Assembly: GCA_002701605.2 (NCBI GenBank)
Contig: NZWF02000016.1
Location: 1 to 6,311, forward strand
DNA length: 6,311 nucleotides
Origin: a bacterium
GTDB taxonomy: Bacteria; Desulfobacterota_D; UBA1144
Direction of reading: 5' to 3'
In this document: positions 6,311 through 6,311 of the stretch, one piece after another
Numbering within the stretch: the first letter of the stretch is position 1
Layout of the letters: every line of letters begins with the position of its first letter
Program-made: the position numbers and the translations under genes
The notes under the pieces: model-generated
Seen by the model: only the letters and a program-made list of their open reading frames with translations
Databases searched by the model: none
Told to the model about the DNA's origin: nothing

Positions 6311-6311
6311 T

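Overview
The window is AT-rich bacterial DNA using the ordinary code (TGA and TAA both act as stops). Genes are packed tightly, some overlapping. The protein families (Fur-family Zur, ZnuBC, DUF3147, DUF805, FMN 2-hydroxy-acid oxidase, NAD-type isocitrate dehydrogenase, a Gram-negative beta-barrel protein) point to a proteobacterium with a small streamlined genome, probably marine. The Zur protein looks alphaproteobacterial to me, but one of its DNA sites matches the gammaproteobacterial consensus, so the class is left open.

Left part (1-1882, + strand): a DUF3147 membrane protein cut by the window edge, an oddly arranged DUF805 membrane protein, and a complete FMN-dependent 2-hydroxy-acid oxidase, all in one direction with almost no spacing. 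The DUF805 gene holds the back half of one domain followed by the front half of another, so it looks permuted or is a deletion remnant.

Middle (1928-2923, - strand): an NAD-dependent isocitrate dehydrogenase that converges on the oxidase gene. It is separated from the zinc cluster upstream by a strong hairpin terminator.

Right part (3033-6311, - strand): a zinc-uptake cluster read from right to left: zur, znuC, znuB, then a histidine-rich outer-membrane beta-barrel protein. The zur and znuC genes overlap by one base and znuC and znuB by eight. The barrel gene has its own promoter. A 17-bp palindromic Zur operator lies just before zur, and a copy matching it at 16 of 17 bases lies just before the barrel gene, next to a perfect TATAAT. 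When zinc is plentiful, Zur should silence its own operon and the barrel gene. When zinc is scarce, the barrel protein would be made together with the ZnuBC inner-membrane transporter. The zinc-binding protein ZnuA is not in the window. A good promoter on the + strand beside the zur operator points out of the right edge, where znuA would be expected.

The most interesting element is the histidine-rich barrel protein: a likely Zur-controlled outer-membrane zinc channel that does not look TonB-dependent.
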